Positions 1-10,852 of a stretch of DNA of 64,000 nucleotides are shown here, piece by piece (positions within the stretch are counted from its first letter, which is position 1; each line of letters begins with the position of its first letter). The stretch lies in the NCBI GenBank assembly GCA_027946555.1, contig JAPEVC010000076.1:62001-126000 (forward strand), in the 5' to 3' direction. The notes beneath the pieces were generated by a model. The model had not been told where the DNA came from and ran no database searches. It worked only from the letters and a program-made list of their open reading frames with translations. Origin of the DNA: Gnomoniopsis sp. IMI 355080 (Eukaryota; Ascomycota; Sordariomycetes; Diaporthales; Gnomoniaceae). The translations under genes were made by a program, and so were the position numbers.

Positions 1-2036
1 CGGAGAGCCTGCTTTGCTTGCCAGCGAGCTCATCTAACTTGCGGTATGCCCCTCCATGGACATCATCAGCCAGACTGCTGTTTTGAGCTGCTTTTCCCCC
101 CAGGCGCGTCTGGCATTTGCTTGATGCGTCCTGCAGACTATTCAGAATATACCTAGAGGCAAAACTAATGTACTTTGCAGGTGATGAACGACCATGCCAA
201 AGGTGCATAAAACGTGGTCTTGCAGATCATTGTCAAGATGGAGTGCGCAAGAAGGCCAAATACCTTCATGATGCCCCTCCAGAGGCTTTGCGGCCTGTTC
301 TTGGTCCAAATTACAACCCCAATGCACCACAGAACCGACCAAGTGGACAGCGTCATCCATCTAGTACTGGATCTGAAGCATCGTCCAATGTTGGCGGCTT
401 CTTCTCTCCGACAACTGCTTCGAATCCGTACCCTCTCTTCTCGCCCCAGTCGGCTCTGGGCCCAATATCAGAAGGAATGGCTTTTGCCAGTCAGCAGTCA
501 CCTGTATCACCGTCTTTCCAAACACCTCAGATGAGTGGTCTTACCGTGCCCCAGGTATCAGGGGACATAGCCGGCATGGCCTCTGCGTTTTTCGATCCTA
601 CCAATCCAGCTTTATACAACTTCAACCTCGAGGGTTTAAACTTCGGCAGTCAATATGGCGCCATGGAGTTTGGCATGCTCAATCAAATGTCCTCTGGTGC
701 TGCCGATACCTCACCACGCGATCCTGCATCCTTCTCCCAACAAGGCACAGGCGACGCAAACTTTTCAGCTGGGGCTTTCAACAATGGTATGGGTCAGTTC
801 GACGGCGGTATGATGGGCGACATTCTCTCCATCGACCAGTCCGGCAATCCTCTCTACAATCAAGGCAATTTGCAGCACGGTCTCCCTCATGCTTACGCCA
901 TTGCCGCAGGCCCAAACAATACTACAAGCCCCAGCACCGATCACGACAGCCCTCAGACCACCGTTGGCTTCGAGGGTCCGCAGACGACAACACCGTTCAA
1001 TGGGTCTGACTCGCAGATTCTGGGACCAGCGGTCCGTCCTAAGGGGAAGCCAAACATTCCGAAAACTTTCCCGCAGTCTCTACTCGCTCATCGACAGCGA
1101 GATGCGTCGGGGATTTATGAGAATGTCAAGGACCCCTTTCAATACGTCCAGGGTTTTCACCGCTTGATAGCCTTTCTTCAAAAGCGGTTCCGAACCAGTG
1201 GCGACAAACTCGTTCGCATTGCTCAGGCACTCGGGAGTTTCCGACCGTCTCTATTGTCATGTACCCGGACGTTGAATCGGGCCGACTTGGTCTTTATGGA
1301 GAAGTGTTTCCAGCGAACGCTGTTTGAGTATGAGGACTTCATGAATGCCGGGTCCAGTCCCACCATTGTCTGTCGACGGACGGGTGAGATCGCCGCCGTG
1401 AACAAAGAATTCACGGCTCTGACTGGATGGCCTAAGCAGGTGCTTCTCGGTGACGAGCCCAACAGGAATGTCAACACAGGCGGCAGCGCTGGAGGCTCAG
1501 GGGCAAACACTGAGACGTTGACAACGCCAAAGCTGAATAGTCTCAACAACCAAAACGAGCGAGGCAAGACCTCTGACAGCGAGAAACATCCATTGTTCAT
1601 CGCTGAACTCATGGACGACGACAGTGTGGTACAATTCTACGAGGACTTTGCGCACCTTGCCTTCAGTGATAGTCGCAGCGCCGTCACGCGGAAATGCCGT
1701 CTGCTCAAGTACCGTACACCAGAGACTATGGATGCGGCGAGCAATTCAAGCGTGAACGAGTCGCCACCGAAAGATCCCCGCACTATGTTTCTGAGCAACA
1801 GAGTCGCTAGGATTGATGGCGAGCACGGTATAGCGAGGATTGCCAAGGGTGGCAAGTTGGAGTGTACGTATGTCTGGAATGTGCGACGAGATACCTTTGA
1901 CATGCCAATGATGATGATCATCAATGTAAGTCTTCAAAACTACCCAGTCCGACAGGATAATCGTCACTGACTGTGTTGCTCGCAGTTCCTTCCATGCTAC
2001 TATCCTGACCAACAACCACACGGTCTAGCGGTATAA
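1..2036 (+). CDS. ERT1: ERT1/AcuK-like Zn2Cys6 transcription factor with PAS domain (5' end missing)
   Basis: Regulator of gluconeogenesis and non-fermentable carbon use, nuclear by family knowledge. The model joins 1-43, 181-1925 and 1986-2036, leaving about 612 visible residues. The zinc cluster is split by the first intron: three cysteines (C-x2-C-x6-C) lie before it and C-x2-C-x8-C follows it, then basic residues RKKAKY. A long Ser/Pro/Gln/Asn-rich middle follows. A PAS domain begins near visible residue 400, with the pattern SPTIVCRRTGEIAAVNKEF and ALTGW. The intron 1926-1985 (gtaagt..cgcag) is phase 0 and adds a last exon ending in FLPCYYPDQQPHGLAV. Zinc cluster plus PAS in this order is characteristic of the AcuK/AcuM/ERT1 group. 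I prefer ERT1/AcuK over AcuM from general resemblance only. The start codon lies left of the window. Confidence 0.85.
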
Positions 2037-2604
2037 GGCAACCCTACGTGCATACATTCGCGGGTTTCATTCAAGCAGGTTCTGATTCGGGTTCAAGCCG
2101 AAAGATGAAGATATCCAGAGCATATGGCCTTTGGACCAGACGGAGTAACGGAGACGGTTTTTGCTTTTGCTTTTGTGAGAGGAAGTGGGCCCAAAGTAGA
2201 ATTCACGTCCAGGAAGGGGTGGTGACTGCTCCGCCGAGAGGATATTAACAACTTATACCCGTTTGTTTTCTTTCTTGTTCTTATCTTGCAGCTATTATCA
2301 CAAGCGATATAGCAATACTGCATCAGTTGGGACTGTTGAGCGTGGATCGCCATTCAAGCGGGGGAAGGAACTGTTGGTGATTTGCACCTTCTCCATGACG
2401 CAACACACTGGACAGAGTGTGACCACGAAACACCTCATTTTGGAGTTGTTCATATCAACACCCGCTATACCCGCTATACAGTGTACTTCCACAGCTTTCG
2501 TCGAATCAATCCAGAGCCAAGAAAAAAATAAAGGCCTCACCTGAATATACAAGTGCATCCAATTGAGTCCCACCATCGCTGTCCCGCGTATTGCAAACGT
2601 TGAA
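2037..2604. other. Intergenic, ERT1-like 3' side and SDR promoter
   Basis: No coding pattern seen. It holds the end of the upstream transcript and the promoter of the dehydrogenase gene. The only oddity is a run of purines and a short tandem CCCGCTATA at about 2461-2478. Confidence 0.5.
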
Positions 2605-3399
2605 ATGACAACCATCAACCTCAACGTACTCATTACTGGTGCTTCAGGCGGAATCGGCGCCGCGACCGCCCTTCGTCTCGCCAAACCTCTCACACCACCC
2701 TACACAGTCAAGACCCTCATGCTGCACTACAACTCGGCGGACGATGCCAGAATTCAGGACCTCAACAGCCGCATCTCTCAAATCAACCCGAACATCAAAG
2801 TAAGCTGGGTCCAAGCCGACCTCGCCTCCACCGCCGCTGTGGAAACCCTCGCCCAGTCCGCCGCTGCCGCTGCTGCCACCACCGGCGCAGGACCCATTAA
2901 CGTCCTCTTCGCCAACGCCGGCACGCACCTAGACCACGCCGGGCCCTCCAACGGCGGCACGCTGGAAACGGTCGACCTCGACGCGTTCGAAAAGACCTGG
3001 CGCGTCAACACTTTGTCCGTCTACCACCTCACGCGCCTGCTGGTGCCGAGCATGGCGGAGCACGGCTTCGGTCGTGTCATCTACACGTCCAGCGTCGCGG
3101 GCCTGACAGGCGGGATCGTGGGCCCCCATTATGCGAGCTCCAAGAGCGCGCTGCACGGCATGATGCACTTCCTTGCGGGCGCGTATGCGAAGCAAGGGAT
3201 CACGTTCAATGCGGTCGCGCCGGCGCTGATTGAGGAGACGACGATGTTGCCTGCGGGTGTGGAGGAACTCAAGACCAAGATCCCGGTGGGGAGGCTGGGA
3301 AAGCCGGAGGAGGTCGCTGATGTAGTGCGGGTGATGGTGGAGAATGGGTATGTGAGTAATAAGGTCTGGGCGGTAGATGGGGGCATGGTGCCAATGTAA
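2605..3399 (+). CDS. Short-chain dehydrogenase/reductase (FabG-like)
   Basis: Predicted NAD(P)-dependent oxidoreductase of 264 residues in a single exon. The N-terminal dinucleotide-binding motif is TGASGGIG, followed later by the structural motif FANAG. The catalytic set is visible as the serine in YTSSVAG and the Tyr-x3-Lys motif in YASSKSALHG (about Tyr176 and Lys180). The C-terminus ends in VDGGMVPM, as in 3-oxoacyl-reductase-like SDRs. The ATG at 2605 sits 17 codons before the end of the nucleotide-binding motif, as expected for a cytosolic classical SDR. Substrate cannot be told. The second half has high GC and CG at third positions. Confidence 0.88.
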   Translation: MTTINLNVLITGASGGIGAATALRLAKPLTPPYTVKTLMLHYNSADDARIQDLNSRISQINPNIKVSWVQADLASTAAVETLAQSAAAAAATTGAGPINVLFANAGTHLDHAGPSNGGTLETVDLDAFEKTWRVNTLSVYHLTRLLVPSMAEHGFGRVIYTSSVAGLTGGIVGPHYASSKSALHGMMHFLAGAYAKQGITFNAVAPALIEETTMLPAGVEELKTKIPVGRLGKPEEVADVVRVMVENGYVSNKVWAVDGGMVPM

Positions 3400-3571
3400 G
3401 AACTGAGGCAAGTGCCATGAAGATGAGACATTGGCTGTCGACGGCCTTCCTTTCAAGAGTCAAGTAATGTAGACAGCAGCCAGAAATTCACTTTAGCCTC
3501 TGACAGCCGGAGCCACTTCCTAGATCAATCTTGTTGACACGCTCATTTATCTTCTATATAGTCTAAACTGT

Positions 3572-4135
3572 CTATCTAGTGAGCCACGCACCATCAAGCT
3601 TTCCCCCGTCTCCCCCAGCCGGCTTCCAAGCCTCCCTGTTGAGGCTGTTCTTGGCCACCTCACAATCAGTCTTAATGTCCTCAATCAGCGCCTCCACACC
3701 GTCATAGCTCTGCTCATCACGAATGTAACCCAAAATAAGCAGCCTCATCTCGACGCCGTAAAAGTCGGCACCAAAGTTGTCCAACACATGCACCTCGGCG
3801 CTGCGCACTGTGTTGTTGTAGAAGGGGTTGTATCCAATGGACATAACCATAGGGAAGATGGTGAACTTTTGCTGCTGCGTCGAGTTGGCGTTGGGGTGGT
3901 CCTTTGGCAGCTCCAAGGACGCCCAGCCAAAGTAGACGCCTGATTTTGCGTCGGCGATCCAGGGCGTGACAGTGGCGTCCACAGGCAGGTTGGCTGTTGG
4001 GATACCAAGCTGGTAGATTGTAAGCCAGTGGTCTCGCGTGATGTTACTGGGGGAGGGAGGGTTGCGAGGTGTGTCTATGGATGACAAGGAGGGGTGGATG
4101 GTACGGGAGCGAGGAAATGTGCGAGGCCGAGATGT

Positions 4136-4190
<55 letters not shown>

Positions 4191-4792
4191 TTGCATGAGG
4201 TGCAGAAAGCAATCTGCGACAGCTTAACCACAGCGCCCGTAACGAACGAATGTGCCCTGCCCTCACCTGTCTACTTTGGCAGCAAGAGAGGGGTGATTTG
4301 ATAGAGGACTAGACTGGACCAAAGTGACCACGCAGATGGCCTTCGCCTCTGCCTATTTTACTTCACTCTGCTTGAATCTCATGCAAGTGGTGCTGATCAC
4401 TTAATCATCAACCTGCGCTTGAATGGTCTCGGCCGCACCACGTCGTCCAGGCCCCAACCGAACAGCCGAATCTGCCTCACTTGTTTGGTCCTGGGCCAAC
4501 CGCAGAGCACTCCTCCTCCAACAATGCCGAGTCTACCGGCTGTGACCTTTACAGCCGGTGCCGTTGTCTGTTTCAAGCAGCAAGAGTCTGCTGGTGTCGC
4601 AAGCATGACATAACATAGGCAGCGAAAGCCTTGGGCAGCAATGATGTGAGATACAGGCAACGAGAGATAACTCAAACTCACCTCTTTGGACCCCCGGCCG
4701 AAACCCTTGATGACCTTACCCTCCATCTGCAGCGGGAAGGGAGGCTCGGGTCCGGACTCCGGACCCACAACAAGAGGCCTTTTGCTTCCCAT
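3572..4792 (-). CDS. FMN1: Riboflavin kinase
   Basis: Phosphorylates riboflavin to FMN using ATP. Two exons on the minus strand: 4792-4682 and 4009-3572, phase 0, 182 residues. The exon junction joins GFGRGSKE to LGIPTANLP, which restores the conserved riboflavin-kinase nucleotide-binding segment exactly. Further family features are GVYFGWASL, MSIGYNPFYNNT and the catalytic-Glu region SAEVHVLDNFGADFYG, then LRLLILGYIRDEQ-like sequence. Length fits fungal Fmn1. The intron is 672 nt, far longer than others here, and carries a 25-unit CA repeat on the coding strand. A second riboflavin-pathway gene, RIB3, lies about 8 kb away. Confidence 0.93.
4137..4186. repeat. (GT)25 microsatellite inside the FMN1 intron
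   Basis: Fifty bases of perfect GT dinucleotide on the plus strand (CA on the FMN1 coding strand), directly visible. It lies in the acceptor-proximal part of the 672-nt intron, about 130 nt upstream of the 3' splice site. Confidence 0.97.
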
Positions 4793-5624
4793 TCTACTTG
4801 TTTCTGCTGATGTACTGCTTTTGCCCCTCCTGCTCGCTGACCTTTTGGCAATTCCGGAATGCTGAGGAGATACTTTGTGTTGGTGTACCTACACCAAATG
4901 TGTGTGAGAACTGAGTAACAGCAAAGCAGGAATCCGCTGCGTATGGGTGATCGCAGATTTCCAGGGTCGCACGAGATCGTGGCAGGATTTGATATGTGAT
5001 GGGTACTTTAGACTCTGCAGACGTGCCGCGTACAGACCGGTCTGCAAAAGCGGAAATGAGGACGTGGGGTTTGTATGTTGTGTATTGTGACAGATGATGC
5101 GAAGAGGGAACTGAGCGCATTTGTAAGTCCAGCTAGAGCCCGGTCGGTATATGCTGTGCAGAGGGGGGGTAGTGGGGTTAGTCATACCGGTCTTGATAAG
5201 ATAAGCGCTTACGATGTTCGTGGGTTATCCAAGCGGACTGCATTTTGCCCTTTATTTCTTGAGAAGTTGTATCAGTATGAATTCACAAATGGTTGCCGTA
5301 ATTGAAGTGCAAGGTAGCGAGACGATCTCCAGGTAGTATCGCTGGGCACTTACAGACTGCCTGCCTCCTTCTCCAACGTTGGAACGACAAGGATGCTCAG
5401 TGGATAGACCCTCAGAAAAGAAATGCCACGCAAAGACTCGATTAGAGACAGGTCCATGAGCTTTCTTGGCACTAAAAAACGTTGAATAAAACAGTTTGGA
5501 CGAGTCCATAATCATTATATACTTAGGTACCTTTGTTCCATGCCATACAGAAATCAGTGACACCGCCGAACCATGACCCACCCCCACTAGTTACCAGAAA
5601 ACCCCAAGAATGCGAATAGCAATA
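4793..5624. other. Intergenic, FMN1 promoter and thymidylate synthase 3' side
   Basis: Both flanking genes are on the minus strand, so this holds the FMN1 promoter and leader and the terminator region of thymidylate synthase. No coding sequence recognised. A short TTAGGTACC element occurs near 5523. Confidence 0.5.
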
Positions 5625-6690
5625 TCATACCGACATCTTCATAGCAATAGACTTGTGAGGTTCATATCCCTTCACCACAAAGTCATCAAACTTCCATCCA
5701 TCAATGCTACCTCCCTTCTCGCGCCGGATATCCAGCTCCGGGAAGTCGCGCGGTTCCCTGTCGAGCTGCGTCTTGAGTGCGTCGACGTGATCCGCATAGA
5801 CATGCGCATCGCCCATCACGTGCGTCAAGCTTCCCGGTACAAGATCACATACATGCGCAATCATGTGCGTGAGCAGCGCGTAGCTGGCAATGTTAAAAGG
5901 CACACCAAGGCCCATATCGCACGACCGCTGGTACAGCTGGCAGTGAAGATGACCCTTGGCCTTTGCCTCCCCATTCGCGTCCCCATTCGACTTTGACCGC
6001 GGGTATGACACGTAGAATTGAGCAAACATGTGGCACGGTGGCAGCGCCATGATTTTTAGGTCCTTGGGATTCCACGCGCTCATAATAATGCGCCGGTCGT
6101 ACGGGTTCGTCTTGAGCTTGTGAATGACCTCGGCCAGCTGATCGACACCCTGCCCCGTATAATCTGTCTTGGCGTCGACATATTCCGCGCCGAAATGCCG
6201 CCATTGGAAACCGTACACGGGGCCCAGGTCACCCACCTCGCGATGTGGTAGGCCCACGCTGTCGAGAAACTCGCGCGAGCCGTTGCCATCCCAGATCTTG
6301 ACACCCTGCTCGCTGAGAGGGAGTGATGAGGTGGCGCCCGAGACAAACCAGAGGAGCTCGGCAAGTACAGCCTTGTGGAATACACGCTTGGTGGTAAGTA
6401 GAGGGTAGACGGGCACGCCGTTGTTGTTGAGCGAGAATTTGAGTGGTCGGGGCGCAAAGATCGAATAAGTGCCTGTTCCGGTTCTGTGCAGATGGGTAAG
6501 AATTTGAGGTAAATTTGCCGTGTGATATGTTGAGAAAGATCTACCTGTCTGGCCTGTGTTCTCCATCCTCAAGGATCTCGCGCACAAGGTCAAGATACTG
6601 GTATTCCTCGTGTCTCTTTGCGGAGGCGCCGTTCTGCGTGAAAGCGGCCTCAGGCGTTGCGCTTGGTGCGCTTTCCGAGGAAATTGTCAT
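5625..6690 (-). CDS. Thymidylate synthase
   Basis: Makes dTMP from dUMP with methylene-tetrahydrofolate. Exons are 6690-6545 and 6483-5625 (62-nt intron, phase 2), giving 334 residues. The junction rebuilds HRPDRTGTGTYSIFAP, the conserved N-terminal segment. Catalytic Cys199 is in LPPCHMFAQFYV. Other signatures are DRRIIMSAWNP, QRSCDMGLGVPFNIASYALLTHM and GDAHVYADHVDALKTQL. A fungal-type low-complexity insert (SNGDANGEAKAKG) lies between the catalytic-Cys strand and HCQLYQRS. The ATG chosen gives an N-terminal extension before EEYQYLDLVREIL. A possible MluI cell-cycle box lies 130 bp upstream. Confidence 0.96.
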
Positions 6691-7242
6691 GGTCAAATGT
6701 ACTATTATAAACAAAGAAGAATTTGAAAAGTTTGGGTGTGACGGCAAGAATCTATAAAAAAGTAGTGGCTTCAAGGGCTTTGGTAAGTCTTTAAGTTGGT
6801 GGTGTCGAGCGCATAGAAAACGCGTGTGGTGCTCTGGCGCGTCGCGAGCCTATGCCGAGGAAACATTAATTGATTCTTCGGGAACCCAGGGTTAGGGTCT
6901 CTACCGCACCGAGTCCTCCCTGTTCTGGGGCCTTCTGGGGGTATTACATTCTGCTTGCCTTTCTCGTTCGTCAAAGCTGTCGATGAATTATTCTAAGGTC
7001 GGCTGAAAGAAAGGAAACTGAGAACAGAATCAGGGTTTCAAGGCAAGTTACCATTCAGTCTATGTATGCAGCTACTGTTCTTGCCCCCAACGGTGTGAGT
7101 ATCAAAGCGTCCCATCACCTGGCTTACTTCGACCAACTGTGTGGACATAGCACGGTCTATTTCCGATCTAATAAAAAAAGCAACATGCCTCCAGACTCAC
7201 TTTCTTGAGAAAAAAGAAACAAAAAACCTTGCTGCAGACATC
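6691..7242. other. Intergenic, thymidylate synthase promoter and FMP52-like 3' side
   Basis: Apart from the ACGCGT box described separately I see no gene. Includes GGGTTAGGGTC near 6889, a lone telomere-like hexamer. Confidence 0.45.
6820..6825. promoter_or_regulatory. MluI cell-cycle box (ACGCGT) upstream of thymidylate synthase
   Basis: ACGCGT occurs 130 bp upstream of the thymidylate synthase ATG, with a second CGCG-containing block GGCGCGTCGCGAG just beyond it. In yeasts MBF acts through ACGCGT on DNA-synthesis genes including thymidylate synthase. Its function here is inferred. Confidence 0.5.
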
Positions 7243-8004
7243 TCACTGCTTCCACTCATCCCTTCCCATCTTGAGAATATCGCTACCCTCAACAACCCAA
7301 TACTTGGAGGGAGCCTTGCCTTCTACCGCAGTGCGCGCTGCCACGACTGCAGCCCTTCCAATGTAAATTTGGTCTTGACCTATATTGAATCGTCAGTATA
7401 CTTTGTCGTTGGGTCTCTGGTGTATGATAGAACCTTCAGAGGACTTACCCATCCTATCCTGCAGCCCCTGGCTAATCTTGTTCAAGTTGCCCATCAGATT
7501 CTCAAAAAATGGCGCTTTGGGTGTCTCTCTTTCGCCCAAAATCGCACCGGGCCTCAAAATGATGGCCTGCTCAAAATCAAGCTCCTTGATGGCATCCTCC
7601 ACGCCGACCTTCATCTTGCTATATGGTACCATACTCGCAAGGAAACCCCGTGTGCCTGCGCTAGAGATGAAAACATATGTCTTGACGCCGGCAGCTTTTG
7701 CCGCCTTGGCATTCTCCACACACAAATCGTGATCAATCTTCCACTGATTCTCGACGCCCCCGGCCGCAGCCTTGGTGGTGCCGACGGCGTTGAACACCAA
7801 GGAGGGTACAGGCTTGAGAGAGGAGATCATGGAGCCCCATTTGGAACTGTCCGTCTCTACCAGGGCTTCAAGCTTAGGAGATTCGGCCTTTGGCGCACGC
7901 CGGGAAATGGTCTTGATCGAGCTGAAAGCGTCGGTGTTGAGAAGGGTGTCGAGGATCTTGGAGCCCACGGCGCCGGTAGATCCGAAAAGTGCTGCGGTCG
8001 TCAT
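7243..8004 (-). CDS. FMP52: FMP52-like NAD(P)-binding oxidoreductase
   Basis: Atypical short-chain reductase of the HTATIP2/FMP52 group, mitochondrial outer membrane in yeast. Exons are 8004-7449 and 7379-7243 (69-nt intron, phase 1), 230 residues, the usual length for fungal fmp52. The N-terminus carries the nucleotide-binding motif FGSTGAVGSKIL. Later come FNAVGTT, YVFISSAGTRG and the YSKMK catalytic-type motif, then IILRPGAILGERE. Splicing joins LQDRMG to QDQIYIGRAAV and gives the family C-terminus. The biochemical role of the family is poorly known. Confidence 0.87.
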
Positions 8005-8882
8005 GATTTGGTTTGGGGTTCTGAAATGGCTTAGCAATGATGATGCGTTGTGAAACTGCCTAGGTAGGTTCTGAGAACAATAAGGTTATGAGGTTTTCAT
8101 GTGGGAAAAGCGATACCCGACGTCATTTATATTGTGCCATACGGCGAAGGGTGACTTGACGCTATCCCGGTTCTCTGGAAAGTTCACCAAGTTAGTTTAT
8201 GCGGCAACTTCCGCCAATTTCCAGGGTAGTTTTAGTACGTACTTACGGATACCTAGTCTAGCTCGCGACCCCGAAAGTCGCGGTAGTAGGTATCAACTGG
8301 TATCTACAAAGAATGCGATTCGGAGCTTATCTTCAAAAACGGGTTTGCAGAATTCGATTGTTTAGCATAGTATCAAAGGTCCGCGAGATTACTACCATGA
8401 CATAAGCCCAGGCGCTATGGTGCGCTCTTCTCGGAAGAAAACTGTAACGTCCATACTGAAGTTCTACAGACTCTGCAGTAGTGCCTGCCAGCTGCCCGAG
8501 GTTCGACCGGGATGCCCGTAACATCCACAGGCGCGTCAGCCACATGCGTGCCTAGCAAGGCAACCCCACTGACGCAGCCTGGAAGTTGCAGCTACTAAGC
8601 TCCAACTGCTCTTTCGCCAATCCGTCTACAGAACTGTCGCATCAACTGTCAACGTGCAAGACCACAAGAAACACTTTAAGCGCGGAGCGTGGCTGAGCAG
8701 TCGACTGGACTTTATCCAACGTCCAGAAAAGGTCATCATCATGTCGACGCCTTACGAAGGTACGCAGCAAATATGGCGGGGAACGCCGTTCGCATCATGC
8801 ATGCAACGCACACACCACTGACCATCTCACAGTCGAGCATGGCGTCAAGCCCGAGGCACCGCGACGGCGCCGTGGAATTGAC
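8005..8882. other. Intergenic, divergent promoters of FMP52-like and RING genes
   Basis: Shared upstream region of two divergently transcribed genes. No tRNA or ORF of note. Contains CCTAGGTAGG at about 8059-8068, a variant of the TACCTAGGTA palindrome seen elsewhere. Confidence 0.45.
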
Positions 8883-9491
8883 ATGTCGACTTTCACCGCG
8901 CGCTTTCACGAATTGACCGACGGACCTTCCTCCAACGGCGCCGCTTCCGAGCAGCAACAGCACAACAATCCACACGCCGTCCCCACTCCTCCAGACGTGA
9001 ATGGCCTCTTGCGGCTCCTTTTGAGCCAATTCACAACCTTACATCCCGATTTGGTCGTAGCAGATGGGGGCGCCAGACGAGACACCACAAGCCACCCAGA
9101 CGACCTAGATTCTCAGGAGGAGGCAATCCGGCGCATCATCGACGAGCTGACGAACGACCTTGACAGACCAGCCGAGATCAATGGTGTGAGCCAGGAGTAC
9201 TTGGATATGCTAGAGCGTGTGCCCAAGAAGACCATCAAGCCCGACGACTCCTGCCCTATCTGCGCCGAGAAATTCCTGGATGACCAGTATCCACTGGTGG
9301 TGGAGCTTCGGTGCGAGACTGTGAACCACAAGTTTGATCTGGATTGTGTGTCGTCGTGGCTGCAAGTAAAGGGGAACTGTCCTATGTGCCGCGCAGACCA
9401 GACACAGTATGACCCGCGGAACAGCAAGAAGAAGGTCCAGCCGGTACAGGATGACGAGGAGGATGAGGATCCCGATATGATGTACGCCTGA
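8883..9491 (+). CDS. RING-type zinc finger protein
   Basis: Single-exon protein of 202 residues, probably an E3 ubiquitin ligase. The RING lies at about residues 124-168: CPICAEKF, then LRCETVNHKFDLDC, then CPMCRADQ, so all eight zinc ligands of a C3HC4-like RING are present. The preceding segment (TIKPDD) and the long disordered, acidic N-terminal part are typical of small fungal RING proteins. The C-terminus is a basic patch followed by an acidic tail DDEEDEDPD. Partner and substrate are unknown. Confidence 0.8.
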   Translation: MSTFTARFHELTDGPSSNGAASEQQQHNNPHAVPTPPDVNGLLRLLLSQFTTLHPDLVVADGGARRDTTSHPDDLDSQEEAIRRIIDELTNDLDRPAEINGVSQEYLDMLERVPKKTIKPDDSCPICAEKFLDDQYPLVVELRCETVNHKFDLDCVSSWLQVKGNCPMCRADQTQYDPRNSKKKVQPVQDDEEDEDPDMMYA

Positions 9492-9698
9492 CGTGCGGAT
9501 TTGCGCGAATCGAATGGCAGATATGACTAGGGCCCACGAGCAGCGGCGTTCAGGAGCATTTACATGGCAATTAGAGAAGTTCAGGATGCTTATTATTTCC
9601 TGCTCCTTAAGCTGCAATGCGGAGTCTGTGATCGTAACACCTCATCTTTTAACCCTTCTCTATACCCCAGCTCACGATGTCATTCCCAATCTTCGCCT

Positions 9699-10148
9699 TC
9701 ATGCTGCAGGTCCCTTCCCCTTCTTCTGGGGACTTCCATGCCCACTAGCCTTGTCATTTTGACCCTTTGTGGTGCTCTTCATCTCACCACCGCCCTCCTC
9801 GCCCAGCGGCTTCGATTTGCTCTGGTTTGCGCCGCTCGTGTCCAGCGAGTTGCCGTTTTCTTCCTTCTCCGCCGACTCGTGCGCAGCCTCAGGGCTCGTC
9901 TTGGACCCGTCAAACGCTGCATCTGTCTGGGCCGCGTCGCTGTCCGTGCCACTCTTGGTGCCCTCTGTGGAACGGGGTTTTAGTGACTCCCGGTCTTGAT
10001 CATCTTTGTAAGGAAGACGTAGCGACGGGGTGTTGTGGTAGCTGCGTGTAGCGTTTATGGAGGAGATTGAGAGGCGTTGGCGCGTGGTAAAGGTGCGGGC
10101 GCGCGCTTGCGAGCGCAAGATGGTAGGGACTGAGCGGAGAGATGCCAT
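9699..10148 (-). CDS. Small predicted mitochondrial protein of unknown function
   Basis: Single-exon ORF of 149 residues. The first 45 residues are rich in Arg, Ser and Thr with no acidic residue until after YHNTPSLRLPY, which looks like a mitochondrial targeting sequence. The rest is hydrophilic and low in complexity (Ser, Lys, Glu, Gly) and probably disordered. Targeting sequence plus charged tail resembles short conserved fungal mitochondrial proteins, but I do not recognise a domain. It is convergent with the RING gene, 207 bp away. Confidence 0.6.
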   Translation of the reverse strand: MASLRSVPTILRSQARARTFTTRQRLSISSINATRSYHNTPSLRLPYKDDQDRESLKPRSTEGTKSGTDSDAAQTDAAFDGSKTSPEAAHESAEKEENGNSLDTSGANQSKSKPLGEEGGGEMKSTTKGQNDKASGHGSPQKKGKGPAA

Positions 10149-10852
10149 TGCGACGGTCTTGTAGGTTGAAGATGAACAAACCGAAATGACAATAAACGTC
10201 TTCGGGCTATGATGGGTCTAAAAGGCTCAAACAATTAGAGAAGCTGGAGACTTCAATCATTTCAATGTCGATTTCTCAACAAGAGCGTCATTCCTGTAAC
10301 TGGCGGCTGACGTCATACTGACCGTCGAGGTACATATTAGCTACCGTTTTGGGGGAGTGCAGGTGGGCCCTTTGGATTCCTAGTATTTGCTATGTATGTA
10401 CGAAAAGACCAATCTTAAAGAGTTATGGATACTTTGCAGTGATCATAAAATTAGAGCTATATTACCTTACGCACTAGTAGCTGCAAGATATGGCTTTCAA
10501 GAATAGATCTGCTTATTTGACTCACAAGACGCTTTTTATATCATACCGCGGACTGAAAGGCAGATTCGGGGGGTTTAGGTGCCATGTGGAATTGTTCATA
10601 TCAAGCATGTCATCGGATGCGGCGTCATGCACCCAAGTAACCACAGTCTTCTGCAACAGAGTGCCGGGTTTCTTCTATCAAGCACTGTAATCAGGGCCAG
10701 CGCGTCACGCTCCTTGGTCTTGGGGTGCTTCTCTCAAAGGTTCGGGAAGCTGTGGCTGTATTGGCCTGTTGTTTATCTGAAGCACTTTTCAGCCCTCCGA
10801 GGCGTTCCAGTATGCTCTGAATATAATTCAGTACTGTCCGACCGAATAATGT
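10149..10852. other. Intergenic, COQ3 3' side and promoter of the small mitochondrial gene
   Basis: AT-richer than the neighbours. I see no coding sequence, RNA gene or repeat. Confidence 0.4.

Noticed and set aside
4038..4301. Open frames with Cys-Val or Thr-His runs
   Set aside because: They only translate the GT/CA microsatellite in the FMN1 intron.
8490..8530. tRNA B-box-like GGTTCGACCGG
   Set aside because: No A-box or foldable acceptor stem could be found around it.
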